A stretch of 64,000 nt of DNA from Acheta domesticus. Its lineage: Eukaryota > Arthropoda > Insecta > Orthoptera > Gryllidae. The position numbers and the translations under genes are program-made. Positions 54,501-64,000 of the stretch are shown piece by piece. The first letter of the stretch is position 1. Every line of letters begins with the position of its first letter. The stretch lies in assembly GCA_031308135.1 (NCBI GenBank), contig JAHLJT010000631.1:223147654-223211653 (forward strand). Reading direction: 5' to 3'. Below the pieces are notes generated by a model. It had not been told where the DNA came from. It made no database searches and was given only the letters and a program-made list of their open reading frames with translations.

Positions 54501-56285
54501 AGTAAGTTAATTCCTTCATATGGAGCACAATAAAGGAAAAGAGCTTAAATCTATAGCTAATTTGCTGTTGCAAATAGTTTTTATTACAAGGGAGTGAATA
54601 TTTTCTATGTTGTTATGTATATGGATGTTGTTATGTATATTAGAGGAAAACTCCAACATCGTTAGGACCTATCTCTATGAAAGTCCTTCTATGTGTTTTT
54701 CCACCAAGAAGGTTTATGTGTTGTTAATTCTGTTGTAACTACACTATATGACTCTACATATCCACTACATATTCACGTCAAATGCAACCTGCAACACACT
54801 CAGCTTTAAAACAGCAACCAGCAAAACACTTCAGACTTAAAAACTAAAATGTTGAGGCCGAAGGTCTCAAAGAAATGTTTCTCGCACTGTAATCTTCAGA
54901 ATGAACTCTTCTGGAACATTCTATTACATTTTTGCTGGTATGGCGCTTCTTGATATTACCTCACCTGCTCAGGGACTACACAGAATCTGCAAGTAAATGT
55001 AAATGAGAGGGACAGAGAGAGAGACATGGACAGGATGAGGGAGGGAGAGACAGTGAGAAACGGAGATGGGAGGGGAAAGAGGAGATGAAGGGCAGAACAA
55101 TGTCTGCTGGGTTTTCCTACTATAACTTAAAATAATACAAGAAGTAGGAGAGGGATTCCAGAGCTCAACAATACATGCACAGAGTGCACCTCTCCTTCAT
55201 TTTTAATTTTTTTCAATGTTAAATAAATAAATAACATAAGTATGAGATTAAACAATTATTTTAGAAATTGTCATGTAGAAATTATTTACTTATTTTATGA
55301 TGCCGTGAAAAAATTTAGAAATAGCCATGTAGATATTGCAGTTAAATAAAAATCATTTTTGGGGCTTCCCTGAACAAACTGAAAATTTTATATGTATTAT
55401 TGTATTACAGTTATTGATTTCAAGATTATTTGCTTATCATGTTTTTTTATTATGAAATTATAGAGAAAGCAATCGTATGTCAGGACTTGCTGTGTTACAA
55501 GCGAGCCTTACACTGTGTTTCTTCCGTTTCCTCCCTGAAGAATTGGTTCATCTTATATTTACTCTTACATTTCTGGAGAGATTGGATGCGGAAATTGCAG
55601 AATGTTATGCTAAGGTAATCAATTATCCAGTTATAATCAACATGTTCACTTGGTTTAATTTTCCATAGGTAGAAGATAGTGTTATTGTGAAGTGAACATT
55701 AAACATTATTCCTGCATGCTGGTAGTGTTACACATTGTAGTATTGTTTTATTTGTTATTCTTGTTATTAAATCTTTCTTTATTATATTTATGTGTATCTT
55801 GGAACTTTTTTTTAGGCCGTCTACCCCAGTCGTGTCCGTAGCTATTTAATGCAATTGAACCGAGCTGTGTGTTTAGATTACCCTGAATTTGATGTGCCAT
55901 GGTTCCACAAAAAGTATTGTGAAGAGGTAGCAGTAACAGGTAGTTTTCATTCCTTTAGGACAGGTTAACATTATTTGTAATCTTTGTGTATTCTAATGAT
56001 TTTTCTTTTCATGAGAAGAGGATGCCCCAACCTCTTTATTTCACAATGAAGTTCGGGAAGAACTTGTGAAAGTTTTGGGAGACAACAAATTTATAAGACA
56101 ACAAAGTTATAGTCCTTATGGCTACAGGCTTGGTATGGAAATACATTTTTTCTGAAATTTTTATCGATTTTTTATTCAACAGTAAATGGTGAAAGTTAAC
56201 ATTTATTTCCAGATTTTGAAATTTTCTTCAATGAAAGCTACGTTCCTGTCACCTGGAAACAACGATATGATAAAAATATTTTCAG
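51504..56285 (+). CDS. FASTK-family (FASTKD-like) mitochondrial RNA-binding protein, nine exons, 3' end missing
   Basis: Exons inferred from GT-AG sites with matching phases: 51504-52332, 52409-52695, 52772-53126, 53225-53702, 53788-54027, 55464-55614, 55816-55939, 56019-56132, 56213-56285. The N-terminus (MKKSVVFGVLSKSPKFGRG) is basic and hydroxylated, like a mitochondrial targeting peptide. The later exons carry helical-repeat FAST_1-like sequence (LSKCLIPNTIDYLAEYVV) and the family signature YLMQLNRAVCLDYPEF followed by DVPWFHKKYC of FAST_2. FASTK proteins bind and process mitochondrial RNA. The C-terminal RAP domain was not found before the window end, so the gene may be truncated by transposons at 56.3 kb or continue beyond. 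Two frame breaks occur: an A run at 52964-52968 (one base missing) and near 53527-53558 (one base extra). Which FASTKD member this is cannot be said. Confidence 0.82.
54028..55463. other. Large intron 5 of the FASTK-like gene
   Basis: Bounded by donor GTAAAT and acceptor TTATAG. Contains a family 2 repeat (54735-54985) and a purine-rich AGAGAGGGA tract at about 54995-55090. No other exon seen. Confidence 0.6.
54735..54985 (+). repeat. Interspersed repeat family 2, copy d
   Basis: Best preserved central part: GTTGAGGCCGAAGGTCTCAA, AGAAATGTTTCTCGCACTG, then CATTCTATTACATTTTTGCT and CAGAATCTGCAAGTAAATG. Confidence 0.7.
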
Positions 56286-56425
56286 GTATTGTAAATTCTT
56301 GATTAATCTAGATTTATTGACCATGCTGGTTTTGTGCGAAGTTCACTTGTTCATGAATTACCCCTACCACAAGCTGAAAATGTTAGATACCAGCTATGCA
56401 ATTCATTCACTGTTTTGCCTTCCTA

Positions 56426-56707
56426 GTGTGCACTTCGTGTGGTTGTACTTGTCACTGTGTGTATTCGTAGAGCGTTAGTTTTGTCACTAAAACATTCCGA
56501 AGGAATCATTTCCAGTTTGTGCAGTGAGCCTCGTAGCACAGTAAGGGCACTGCATTTCGGCTGCAACAAGAGTCTGTTGTACAATCGAGTCCACAGAAGT
56601 GCTCTGAAGAAATAATTACTGAGAGCTGCATGAAATTAAATCTCGGCATCTTCAAGATTCAACTACACATATACACACATCTACAAGTACAACCACACAA
56701 AGTGCAC
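56426..56707. mobile_element. MITE of about 282 bp, TA target, mariner-type
   Basis: Terminal inverted repeats: left TGCACTTCGTGTGGTTGTAC and right GTACAACCACACAAAGTGCA, flanked on both sides by TA. It sits just downstream of the last recognised FASTK-like exon. Confidence 0.82.
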
Positions 56708-57510
56708 TAATAATTTTGGCAGACAAATTGTTAGTCAAGGACCTGTCCACATTATTGTCTGAGGAACATTTGTGGAAAATATAATTAGAAATTATAAAAT
56801 CAATAGAACGTCTTCTACATTCAGAATTCGTAACAAAGAGAAAATAGTTTTATTAATAGAGTTTCTCAAATCATATTATAACGACCCTTCTCGGGGGGCG
56901 AGTGTCGAGGCGTTCCCACGAGGTGGGAGGGCCGAGCGCCCCGGAGAGGGGAAGCCCGCATGTGGTTGACATTTGGCAGGCTACGTTCCGGGGTCAGTCG
57001 AAGGGGCGGTTTCCTGGAATGTCATTTTTTTTTTGGAAGGGAGCGGAGGGGGAGAGCTGGTAGAAGCGAGGCAGTGTCGAGGAGGGTAGTCTTAGAAAAG
57101 AAATGTAACAGGAAGGTTGCGACGTTTGGACGCTTCCTCTCCGATTTAGGGAAATTTATACTTAATAAATTAATTAGTAAAGTAATCTGTGTTTGCTTCA
57201 TGAAGAGCAGGAGAAACCCTAACACATATAAATTAGAAAATGTATTTTTATTGCTCTTCAGTATTCAATTGGAGAGTGAAACGATTTCCACCTTTCTAAC
57301 TATTAGCTTAATGTTCTTTAGTTCTATTCTGAACTAGAGAACATTAAGCTAATTCAACAAGCATGCTGATTAAAATTTTTCAACAAGCATGCTGACCTAA
57401 TCAATTCTTTTTTATGATTTCGATGAGACATTTTAGAACTCAGCTTAAGGCTAAATGTACCGACACTAGTTCAATTTGTCGCCACCACGTGGCAGCACCA
57501 AATATATTAA
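56708..57510. other. Unassigned, GC-rich in the middle
   Basis: 56880-57130 is GC-rich with no recognisable coding. A near-perfect 20-bp hairpin spans 57305-57350 (AGCTTAATGTTCT...AGAACATTAAGCT), followed by a repeated CAACAAGCATGCTGA. Confidence 0.45.
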
Positions 57511-57973
57511 AATTTACTTTACCAATAACGTCTGAACAAATGGTCCGATTTTCGAACTGTAAACAGCATTTGACTCCTTTTTGTAATAGAATTTACCTAC
57601 GAAGCCCTTTTTCCAAAAAAACTAGCAGAAACTCATTTTCTAAAATTTTTCTCGTACTTCCGGGAACAATTTCAAAAATGTGGGCTTATAGCGCGATGGC
57701 GACAAGCTTCCAGAATCCAACGCCGCATCAAACATGCAAATCGGATAAATAGGAGCGACGTAAAGTCAAATTTCGAAAAACACCTCACCCCACTCCGCCT
57801 TCCACACCGCTCCTGTCATCCGCCTAGTGGGGGAGGGGCCGCTGACTCAACGCGGAGACCACTGGCACTGCTAATCCCGAGGGCCTGCGGCGGACGGGCA
57901 GGCAAGGCACGCACTCCGTTATGCTTTCGTCACTTCGCATCTCAATGTATTTTTTCCCCGCAAATGAAACTAG
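57511..57973 (+). repeat. Interspersed repeat family 4, copy a
   Basis: About 460 bp beginning AATTTACTTTACCAATAACG and ending AATGAAACTAG, matched inverted at 61956-62434. Conserved blocks include CTCGTACTTCCGGGAACAAT and GTGGGCTTATAGCGCG. The central GC-rich part is the most divergent. No coding potential retained in both copies. Confidence 0.8.
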
Positions 57974-57984
57974 AGCAAACGTAA

Positions 57985-58600
57985 TCTGAGAAAATAGCGT
58001 TTAAGCATTTGTGCAAATTCGGAATTTTCAGTTTGTTTTCACAGAAAACATCTGTTGTTGAGGAATTTTTAAGACATAATGTAAAGGACATATACTCCTA
58101 AATGTAATAATGTGAACAAATCGCCGTTAATGAAAATATTTACGAAATGAAAGGCAAGTCAAAGAATTACATTTTTGTAATTTTTGAAAAAACAAAAGAA
58201 TTTAGGCGTTTAAAGAAAGAGCATTATGGCGTTTATGTCATCTCATAGAGTACATTGGGCACTATCCTTTTCAAAAGAAAAAAATTTGAGCAGTTTTTGA
58301 GAAAATCTTGTTTTTGTAGTTTTTTAAAATTGTTACATATTGCACGCAATATTGCGCGAAAACTAAAAGTTTAAAAAAATGTACATGACCGTATTGAAAG
58401 AACTAAGTATGGAGAACAAATATCATTTTAAGGAAAATTTTCTATCTTCAAATTTGCAGTTGTAGGAAGACACCGAAAAATCGGATTTTTGCAATTTTCC
58501 AAAAATTAGAGTCAATAATGAAAATGAGATCTATGCCACCTTTATAAGTATATTTTAGTTTCTTACAATTAATTTAAGGAAAACATTTGGAGTCATTTTT
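57985..58600 (-). repeat. Helentron-like internal fragment
   Basis: Family words in inverted order (TTTTCACAGAAAACATC, AATGTGAACAAATCGCCG, GCACGCAATATTGCGCGAAAA) without either terminus. Confidence 0.65.
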
Positions 58601-58617
58601 GATTTATTGGTAGTGAC

Positions 58618-58865
58618 TTCGGGCACGTCAACTACGGAGGTCTTTAGTACCGCAAGTGTAGGGCATGTTTATTTAATTGGGAGGTGGAGGTGATGTTCCC
58701 CCTGGATGGCGAGATCCGGCGCTGACCTTCGGTCTACTAGTTTTCCCCAACCAGGTATCTGCCACCAGCGGGGCACCACCCCAGCCGGAACAACTCTAAA
58801 TCACCGACCTATCTACCTGTCGGCTTGCGGGGTTCTTTCCCAACCAGGTATCTCCCACCAGCATC
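58618..58865 (+). repeat. Interspersed repeat family 3, copy c
   Basis: GGGCACGTCAACTACGGAGG, GTACCGCAAGTGTAGGGCATG, GGGAGGTGGAGGTGATG, and TTTTCCCCAACCAGGTATCT, the last motif occurring twice in this copy. Confidence 0.65.
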
Positions 58866-58869
58866 TCAA

Positions 58870-59190
58870 AATATTCCTGTAAAAACGAGCTTCAATTTTC
58901 GCATTTACAGTAACGCTTACAGGTCATTTTCTTAACAGCGGCTCCAAGTTTATAAATGAAAATTGCCATACAGGAGGATGTTTTACTCTTGATTACAATT
59001 CTAAAAGTAATATTACGAATCTACTACTAGGAAACCGAATAATGAGAAAACATTAAGAAATGTATTGTGGGTGGCGATATAACAGCTGGGAAGAAGATGG
59101 GGCAAGATGGTAAAGCTGGCATAGAACAAGGAAATTGGAATACTTTACTACGAGTAAGTCGGTGAAATTCTGTTGCACCACTTTTTCAAA
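58870..59190 (+). repeat. Helentron-like 3'-end fragment
   Basis: Plus-orientation 3' part (GAGCTTCAATTTTCGCATTT ... AAATTCTGTTGCACCAC), heavily substituted and lacking the final CTAGT. Confidence 0.65.
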
Positions 59191-59299
59191 TTTGTCCGAA
59201 AGTACGAAAACATTTTTAAAAATTATCTTCAGCTACTTTACTTGGAAAATGGGATTAACCAGGTGAATTCTATCAAGGAGACAAGCCGTTTTGAGATCA

Positions 59300-60901
59300 A
59301 CTAGTGGTGCTACAGAATGGCACAGACTTTCCCATATTAGTTTTCTACTTCCTTGGGTTTGGGCTAGCTATTCGGAATTGGTACACTGTCGTACCAGCTG
59401 CCATCTATCGTCGCCCAAAGTACATTTTTTGATATTTTCTTAAGTTTTCGAATTCCTGATGGTAGAACGGAAATATCAATTTTAGAATATTAAAGAACAG
59501 TAAAACCTCGATTTGAATGGGAATTTTCTTTGAAAAATTAGGAGCTGTTTTTAAGAAAATGACGTTTAAGAGCTACTAAAAATGCGAAATTTGAAGCTCT
59601 TTTTCACAGAAAATTTTTGAGTTTCCGAAAAACTTTCTTTGAAGTCATTTGAAACACATTTACTCACAAATACAATAGTGTTTACAAATTGCTGGTAATG
59701 TGCATATTAGAGGTGTGAGAGATCTTTCACAAAAATTACATTTGTGAAACTTTTGAAAAAACAAAAAATACCCCAAAATAAACTTCACGCCATATTAAAG
59801 AGTGCAATTTGCACTATACGTTCGAAAAGCATGAAGAAAAAAATTGGAGCCATTTATAAGAAAATGGTGTTTGAGTGTTTCTGAAAATGCCGAATTTTGA
59901 GCTAGATTTCATAGAAAACGGTTGAGTATTCGAGAAACTTTGTATGACATTATTTAAAACACATTTACTCATAAATGTAATAATGTAAACAAATCGCCGC
60001 CAATGTAAATATTACCTACGTGAGAGACAAGTTAAACAAATATTTTTGTAAATTTTGCAAATAAAAAAGAATAGAGCAATATGGCGTTTATGTAATATCA
60101 TAGAATACATTATGCACTATCCCTACCAAAAGTTCAAAGAAAAAATTTGGAGCAATTTTTGAGAAAATCTGTTTTTTATAATTTTTTCAAATTGCACATG
60201 TTGCAAGCAATATTGCGCGAAAAATACTAAAATTTTCAAAAATGTGTACATGATCGTAATGAAAGAACTCGCTTTGGAGAACAAATTTTATTTGAAGGAA
60301 AAATCTCTATCTGCAATTTTGTAGTTGTAGGAAGAGGCCGAAAAAGTTGAAACTTTTTAGAATTTTCGAAAATTCAGAGTTAATCGTGAAATTATGACCG
60401 ATTCCACCTTAATAAGTGTGTTTTACTCTATTCTTACAAGAAATTTAAAGAAAAAATTTGGAGCCGTTTTTGAGAAAATTTCGAAAATGTTCGGGGGGTT
60501 TCATGCAAAGTACCGCTATGTTTTATAGATTCCTTTTCAAAATCTCAAAGCTTTGACTCTAGTCAGATCGACAGGGGCTTATTCATTTTGAAAAAAACAC
60601 CAACAAAAACATACATATGGTTTAGGCGCTAGTAGTGTTCACAGACGGACGGACACACAAACAAACGTTTTGCTTTCAATTGGTTTTTCGGTATCAAGGA
60701 CCCACAAAAGAGGGATTCTGGCTACACCACGTGTTAGGGGATTTTTTCTTAATTTAGCAACTAGATTTATTTCCTTTTCGTAATCTGGGCCCTGCAATGA
60801 TTTTTTTCTTCCGAAAATCCGCCGTTTTTTTCCCGCAGCATTAAATAACTTTCCCTATAATACGTAAACAATTCCGTGTATACGTACGTATACGGGAAAG
60901 T
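59300..60901 (-). mobile_element. Helentron-like non-autonomous element, copy F (full length)
   Basis: 1602 bp from ACTAGTGGTGCTACAG to TACGTATACGGGAAAGT, with the four internal repeats and GACGGACGGACA tract. Left flank GATCA, right flank GAAAA; no target duplication. Confidence 0.85.
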
Positions 60902-61046
60902 GAAAATCGAGTCGTAGGATAAAAGAGCTCGTGCGTAATCTCTGCTCATTCTTTCAATAGTGGAATGATAACGGAAGATCTTAGAAGTAACAGATATCTA
61001 AAATAAAATGTGAGGAGATGGAATTAATTGTGCGAATATCACCTAA

Positions 61047-61732
61047 GGCCTCATTCACAATGCAAACTTAACCGTAACGTAAGGCCGTAAACTTGGCCGC
61101 AAAATTTACACGTAAAAACAAGCATTCACAATGACGAACGTAAGTTTCGCCTGAACCAATCAGAATTCAATGTACTGAAACTTGATCGATTCGTCTCTAA
61201 CATGGTGAAAAGGTCTTTCCACCATGGTTTCTAGCTTTTTCTTCGAAATTCTTATCGATTTGTCTTTATAATATACATGCGAGTAGATGTTGTAGTAGTG
61301 CTCACATTTCCTTAATCTTATAAGCAAGGATTCTCATGAACCAAATTCATCAGTAATTCGTCGGACATAATTAGTTTATTCGCCATCTCAGGTTAAAGTC
61401 ACAATAAAAATTGTCTAAGTTCTTACATTGAATTCACAACACGCATCAAAAGCATTCGTAAACTAGTTCTCTACATTACAATAACAATGACATAACCACA
61501 AATTACCTGAACACAATCTGAAATTGAGCTTCCATGCTGCTCTCTGATTGGTCTTCGGTAGAATTCCGACGTAAACTTAACGTAAAAGCTTGGAGCTTGC
61601 GAACTCTTTAAGTTTACGGTCTTACGTCTACGGTTACGTCAAGGCATTGTGAATGGTCTCGCTTAATAACACATTTCTAAGGTTTTGCGGCTACGTTACG
61701 TTTACGTTTAAGTTTGCATTGTGAATGAGGCC
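61047..61732. mobile_element. PIF/Harbinger-like non-autonomous element
   Basis: 686 bp. Terminal inverted repeats GGCCTCATTCACAATGCAAA and TTTGCATTGTGAATGAGGCC are perfect over more than 24 bp including ACTTAA. A 3-bp target duplication TAA flanks it (61044-61046 and 61733-61735). The TAA target and GGCC-type ends fit PIF/Harbinger. Internal GTAAACTT/TTACGT repeats mirror each other further in. No transposase frame. Confidence 0.85.
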
Positions 61733-61955
61733 TAATATTCCATTTTCTTTTTGAAATCGGTTCCAAACGGTAATCGATATTTTGAGTAATACTTCAATTT
61801 TTTTATCATATTTGAAGGAAGACGGGAGTATGTGAACAAGATAGGGTTATTTAATACTACTATTCAAATTATCTATCTATACTACTATCAAAATGAAATA
61901 AGAACTAATTGCTATTAAATATGATATGAGGCCGTTTACCTCTGTTACAACATCA

Positions 61956-62434
61956 CTAGTTTCATTTATGGGGAAAAAATATATTGAGATGGGAAATGAC
62001 GAAAGCATGACTGCCTGACTTGCCAGCCTCGCGCGCAGCCGCGCGCAAGCAACCAAGCCTGGCGTGCCCAGAAACTCACTGCCGGTGGCCGCGCAGGGAG
62101 CGCGTGGGCGCACGGGCGGATGGCGCGACGGCGCGGCGTGGAAGGGGGAGGGGTGTGAGGTGTTTTTCCAAATTTGACATTACGACGCTCCTATTCATCC
62201 GTTTTGCATGATTGACACGGCGTTGTATTCTGGAAGCTTGTCGCCAGCGCGCTATAAGCCCACATTTTTTAAATTGTTCCCGGAAGTACGAGAAAAAATT
62301 TCAAAATCGAGTTTCTGCAAGTTTTTTTTGGAAAAAGGGCTTCGTAGCGTAAATTCTATTTTAAAAAGGAGTCAAATGCAGTTTACAGATCGAAAATCGG
62401 ACAATTTGTTCAGACGTAATCGGTAAAGTAAATT
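61956..62434 (-). repeat. Interspersed repeat family 4, copy b
   Basis: Inverted copy of 57511-57973: begins CTAGTTTCATTTATGGGG, contains ATTGTTCCCGGAAGTACGAG, ends GGTAAAGTAAATT. Its GC-rich middle differs in sequence from copy a while remaining GC-rich. Confidence 0.8.
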
Positions 62435-62562
62435 CCCCACGATAGTGCTGCGATCTAGCGAATTTTCCTACAACTTTTTTTCGGTACAAGTAGCCTTAAC
62501 TCTACTTGAAACAGTTAGGGTCTTGTTCAAGACCTTAGCAATTCTTTGTTGAACAAGAACAT

Positions 62563-62818
62563 TATACTGCGATTTTTGTAGGAAGAGCTCTCAAGGCCAC
62601 TCAAATCCCATCTTCGCGATGGAATATGTCACGGCATTTCGTGTCATTCACAGTCGTTCCGCTAGATTTCGCACGATCGCGACAGTATGAAGCAGTGCTT
62701 GCGATCATGCGACTTCTACCGGCAAGACCGAGAAAAACGCCAAATGCCGTGACATATTCCATCGCGAAGATGGGATTTGAGTGGCCTTGAGAGCTCTTCC
62801 TACAAAAATCGCAGTATA
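62563..62818. repeat. 77-bp perfect inverted repeat with 102-base loop
   Basis: 62563-62639 (TATACTGCGATTTTTGTAGG...) is exactly the reverse complement of 62742-62818. An RNA across it would form a 77-bp hairpin. A foldback element, recent MITE or hairpin-RNA source are all possible; no target duplication was seen. Confidence 0.92.
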
Positions 62819-63478
62819 AGTTAAAAGTAAATATACAATATTGTAGGTCTGTTCTTAGACTTTATGCTTCTTTCAAAAACTTACCATTTTGATTTCATCC
62901 TGGAACAATGGAAGTGAAACAAATTTCTAAATGTTTAGTGTAATTCATCATCATGAACATACGAGGTTGTGGCTTGTGAACCTGTTCCTTTTATTTTTCT
63001 AGTATTTACTTATGATACAATTAAAATACATAAGTTGGTGATTGACAGCTGTGCTCCTGAAGCTGTTGCTTCATACAATATGAGTATATAATTTGGATAC
63101 TGTTATAAGTATTAATTTTAAGTGTTTATTTTTGTGTCCCTGGAACACGTGCTCAGTGGTCACCTGTCAATGTCACACCTTTCCATTCACAACTGTCAAT
63201 CACCAACTTCTTTTAATTGGATCCTAGTCACTTCCAAGGTGTTCCTAGTCTTTTGAATGTTTTCTTGGGCTGCCTGGGTCTCTTCTACCTCTTGGCATGG
63301 AATTGAGTGCCTTTCTTGGCAAACATTCTATCTTAATTCTTTTGTATGTTCTTGCCATTTCTTTTGGTACTTCTCAGTTTTGGAGACAATACCATGGTAA
63401 TTCGATAAGTAACTTGGTTTGATATGTAAGGCTACAATCTGAATTTTGTAACTTACTTTATTATTCTACATAATCCCC
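62819..63478. other. Unassigned region with an inverted-repeat element
   Basis: At 63018-63219, CAATTAAAA...AAGTTGGTGATTGACAG is matched inverted by CTGTCAATCACCAACTT...TTTTAATTG (about 200 bp), probably a small MITE. No gene recognised. Confidence 0.6.
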
Positions 63479-63800
63479 TTAAAGTTCATCACACTTGGTC
63501 AAATGTTTATCCAGGTTGAAGATTCCTTCTCTAAAGTGATTTTCTTCAAGACCCTTGAGAAAGTCATTGACTGTCTGGATGGCTTCTTCATTGCCCACAA
63601 GTTTTTGTCTAGCAAGGAGAGTTTTTAATTTTGGGGATAAATGAAAGTCCAAGGGAGATGCTGCTGATGGATTGCAGTTGCCTTTTTTTGAGCCAGTTCT
63701 CTTCTTGCAGACCATTGTTATAACATGCTTTTTTTCCGATGTGATTCTGTACCCAAATTTCGTCCACGTAACAAAACAATGCAAAAAAATCCATCTGGCA
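63479..63800 (-). pseudogene. Mariner/Tc1-type transposase C-terminal remnant
   Basis: Minus-strand frame with SPLDFHLSPKLKTLLARQKL, then NEEAIQTVNDFLKGL and HFREGIFNLDKHLTKC before a stop at 63479. The order S-P-x-D-F-H-L...P-K-L-K...E-E-x...V-N-x-F...F-x-x-G-I-x-x-L...K-C matches the end of mariner transposases. Upstream frames (about 63609-63803) change phase and look internally deleted. No inverted terminal repeats found. Confidence 0.8.
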
Positions 63801-64000
63801 CAAAGCTTCATCATACTAAAAAAAAAAAAAAGAGCACTTTGTCATTTCAGATAATTGAAAAAAATGCCCAATTTACACAATTCAACTGCTTTTTTTATTT
63901 CTGGGTTAATATTTCTTTGTGAACAAATATATATTAATTTCTTTTGTAAATAATAAACAATTTATATGTTTCTGGAGTGTTTTTATGTTTCTGCAATGTA

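Noticed and set aside
57414..57752. 112-codon frame in repeat family 4
   Set aside because: The inverted copy at 62 kb does not preserve the frame.

Overview
The window is repeat-rich animal DNA, almost certainly from an insect. The insect call rests on a divergent ionotropic (chemosensory) receptor gene, insect-type Ty3/Gypsy, LINE, mariner and Harbinger-like elements, and small genes with kilobase-scale, transposon-filled introns. The order cannot be fixed from sequence alone.

Layout. (1) 1.8-12.5 kb is a head-to-tail array of 61 near-complete tRNA-Ser genes, one per 173-bp unit, with a decaying fringe to about 12.8 kb. Fourteen copies match the consensus exactly (anticodon CGA). Five carry anticodon AGA (still serine) and two carry CAA (a leucine anticodon on a serine tRNA body). 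Blocks of units are themselves duplicated, as in satellite DNA. (2) 13.1-20.4 kb, minus strand: a two-exon divergent ionotropic receptor. Its large exon is at 19.07-20.42 kb and its last transmembrane segment is on a small GC-rich exon near 13.2 kb; the intron holds two nested copies of a family of about 1.6 kb. (3) 20.4-33 kb: no confident gene; two more copies of that family, MITE-like inverted repeats and simple repeats. (4) 33.09-41.21 kb: a young Ty3/Gypsy element with about 1.43-kb LTRs, a 4-bp target duplication, gag, pol and a candidate -1 frameshift site. (5) 42.0-50.66 kb, minus strand: a three-exon CYTH-domain gene whose intron of about 8 kb holds a LINE fragment, a MITE and nested repeats. 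(6) 51.50-56.29 kb, plus strand: at least nine exons of a FASTK-family mitochondrial RNA-binding protein, transcribed divergently from the CYTH gene; the C-terminal RAP part was not found. (7) 56.4-64 kb: MITEs, an inverted pair of a repeat of about 470 bp, a full-length family copy, a 686-bp Harbinger-like element, a 77-bp perfect palindrome and a mariner transposase remnant.

Two themes cut across the window. First, an intact-looking repeat family has asymmetric inverted termini and T-rich insertion sites without clear target duplications, which fits non-autonomous Helentron-type rolling-circle elements. Second, six frame breaks in three otherwise well-preserved coding units (gag-pol, CYTH, FASTK-like) all fall in, or can be explained by, short homopolymer runs. 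That looks more like consensus error in the assembly than biological decay.

The strongest candidate for something undescribed is the tRNA-Ser satellite, and within it the serine tRNA bodies with a leucine anticodon.
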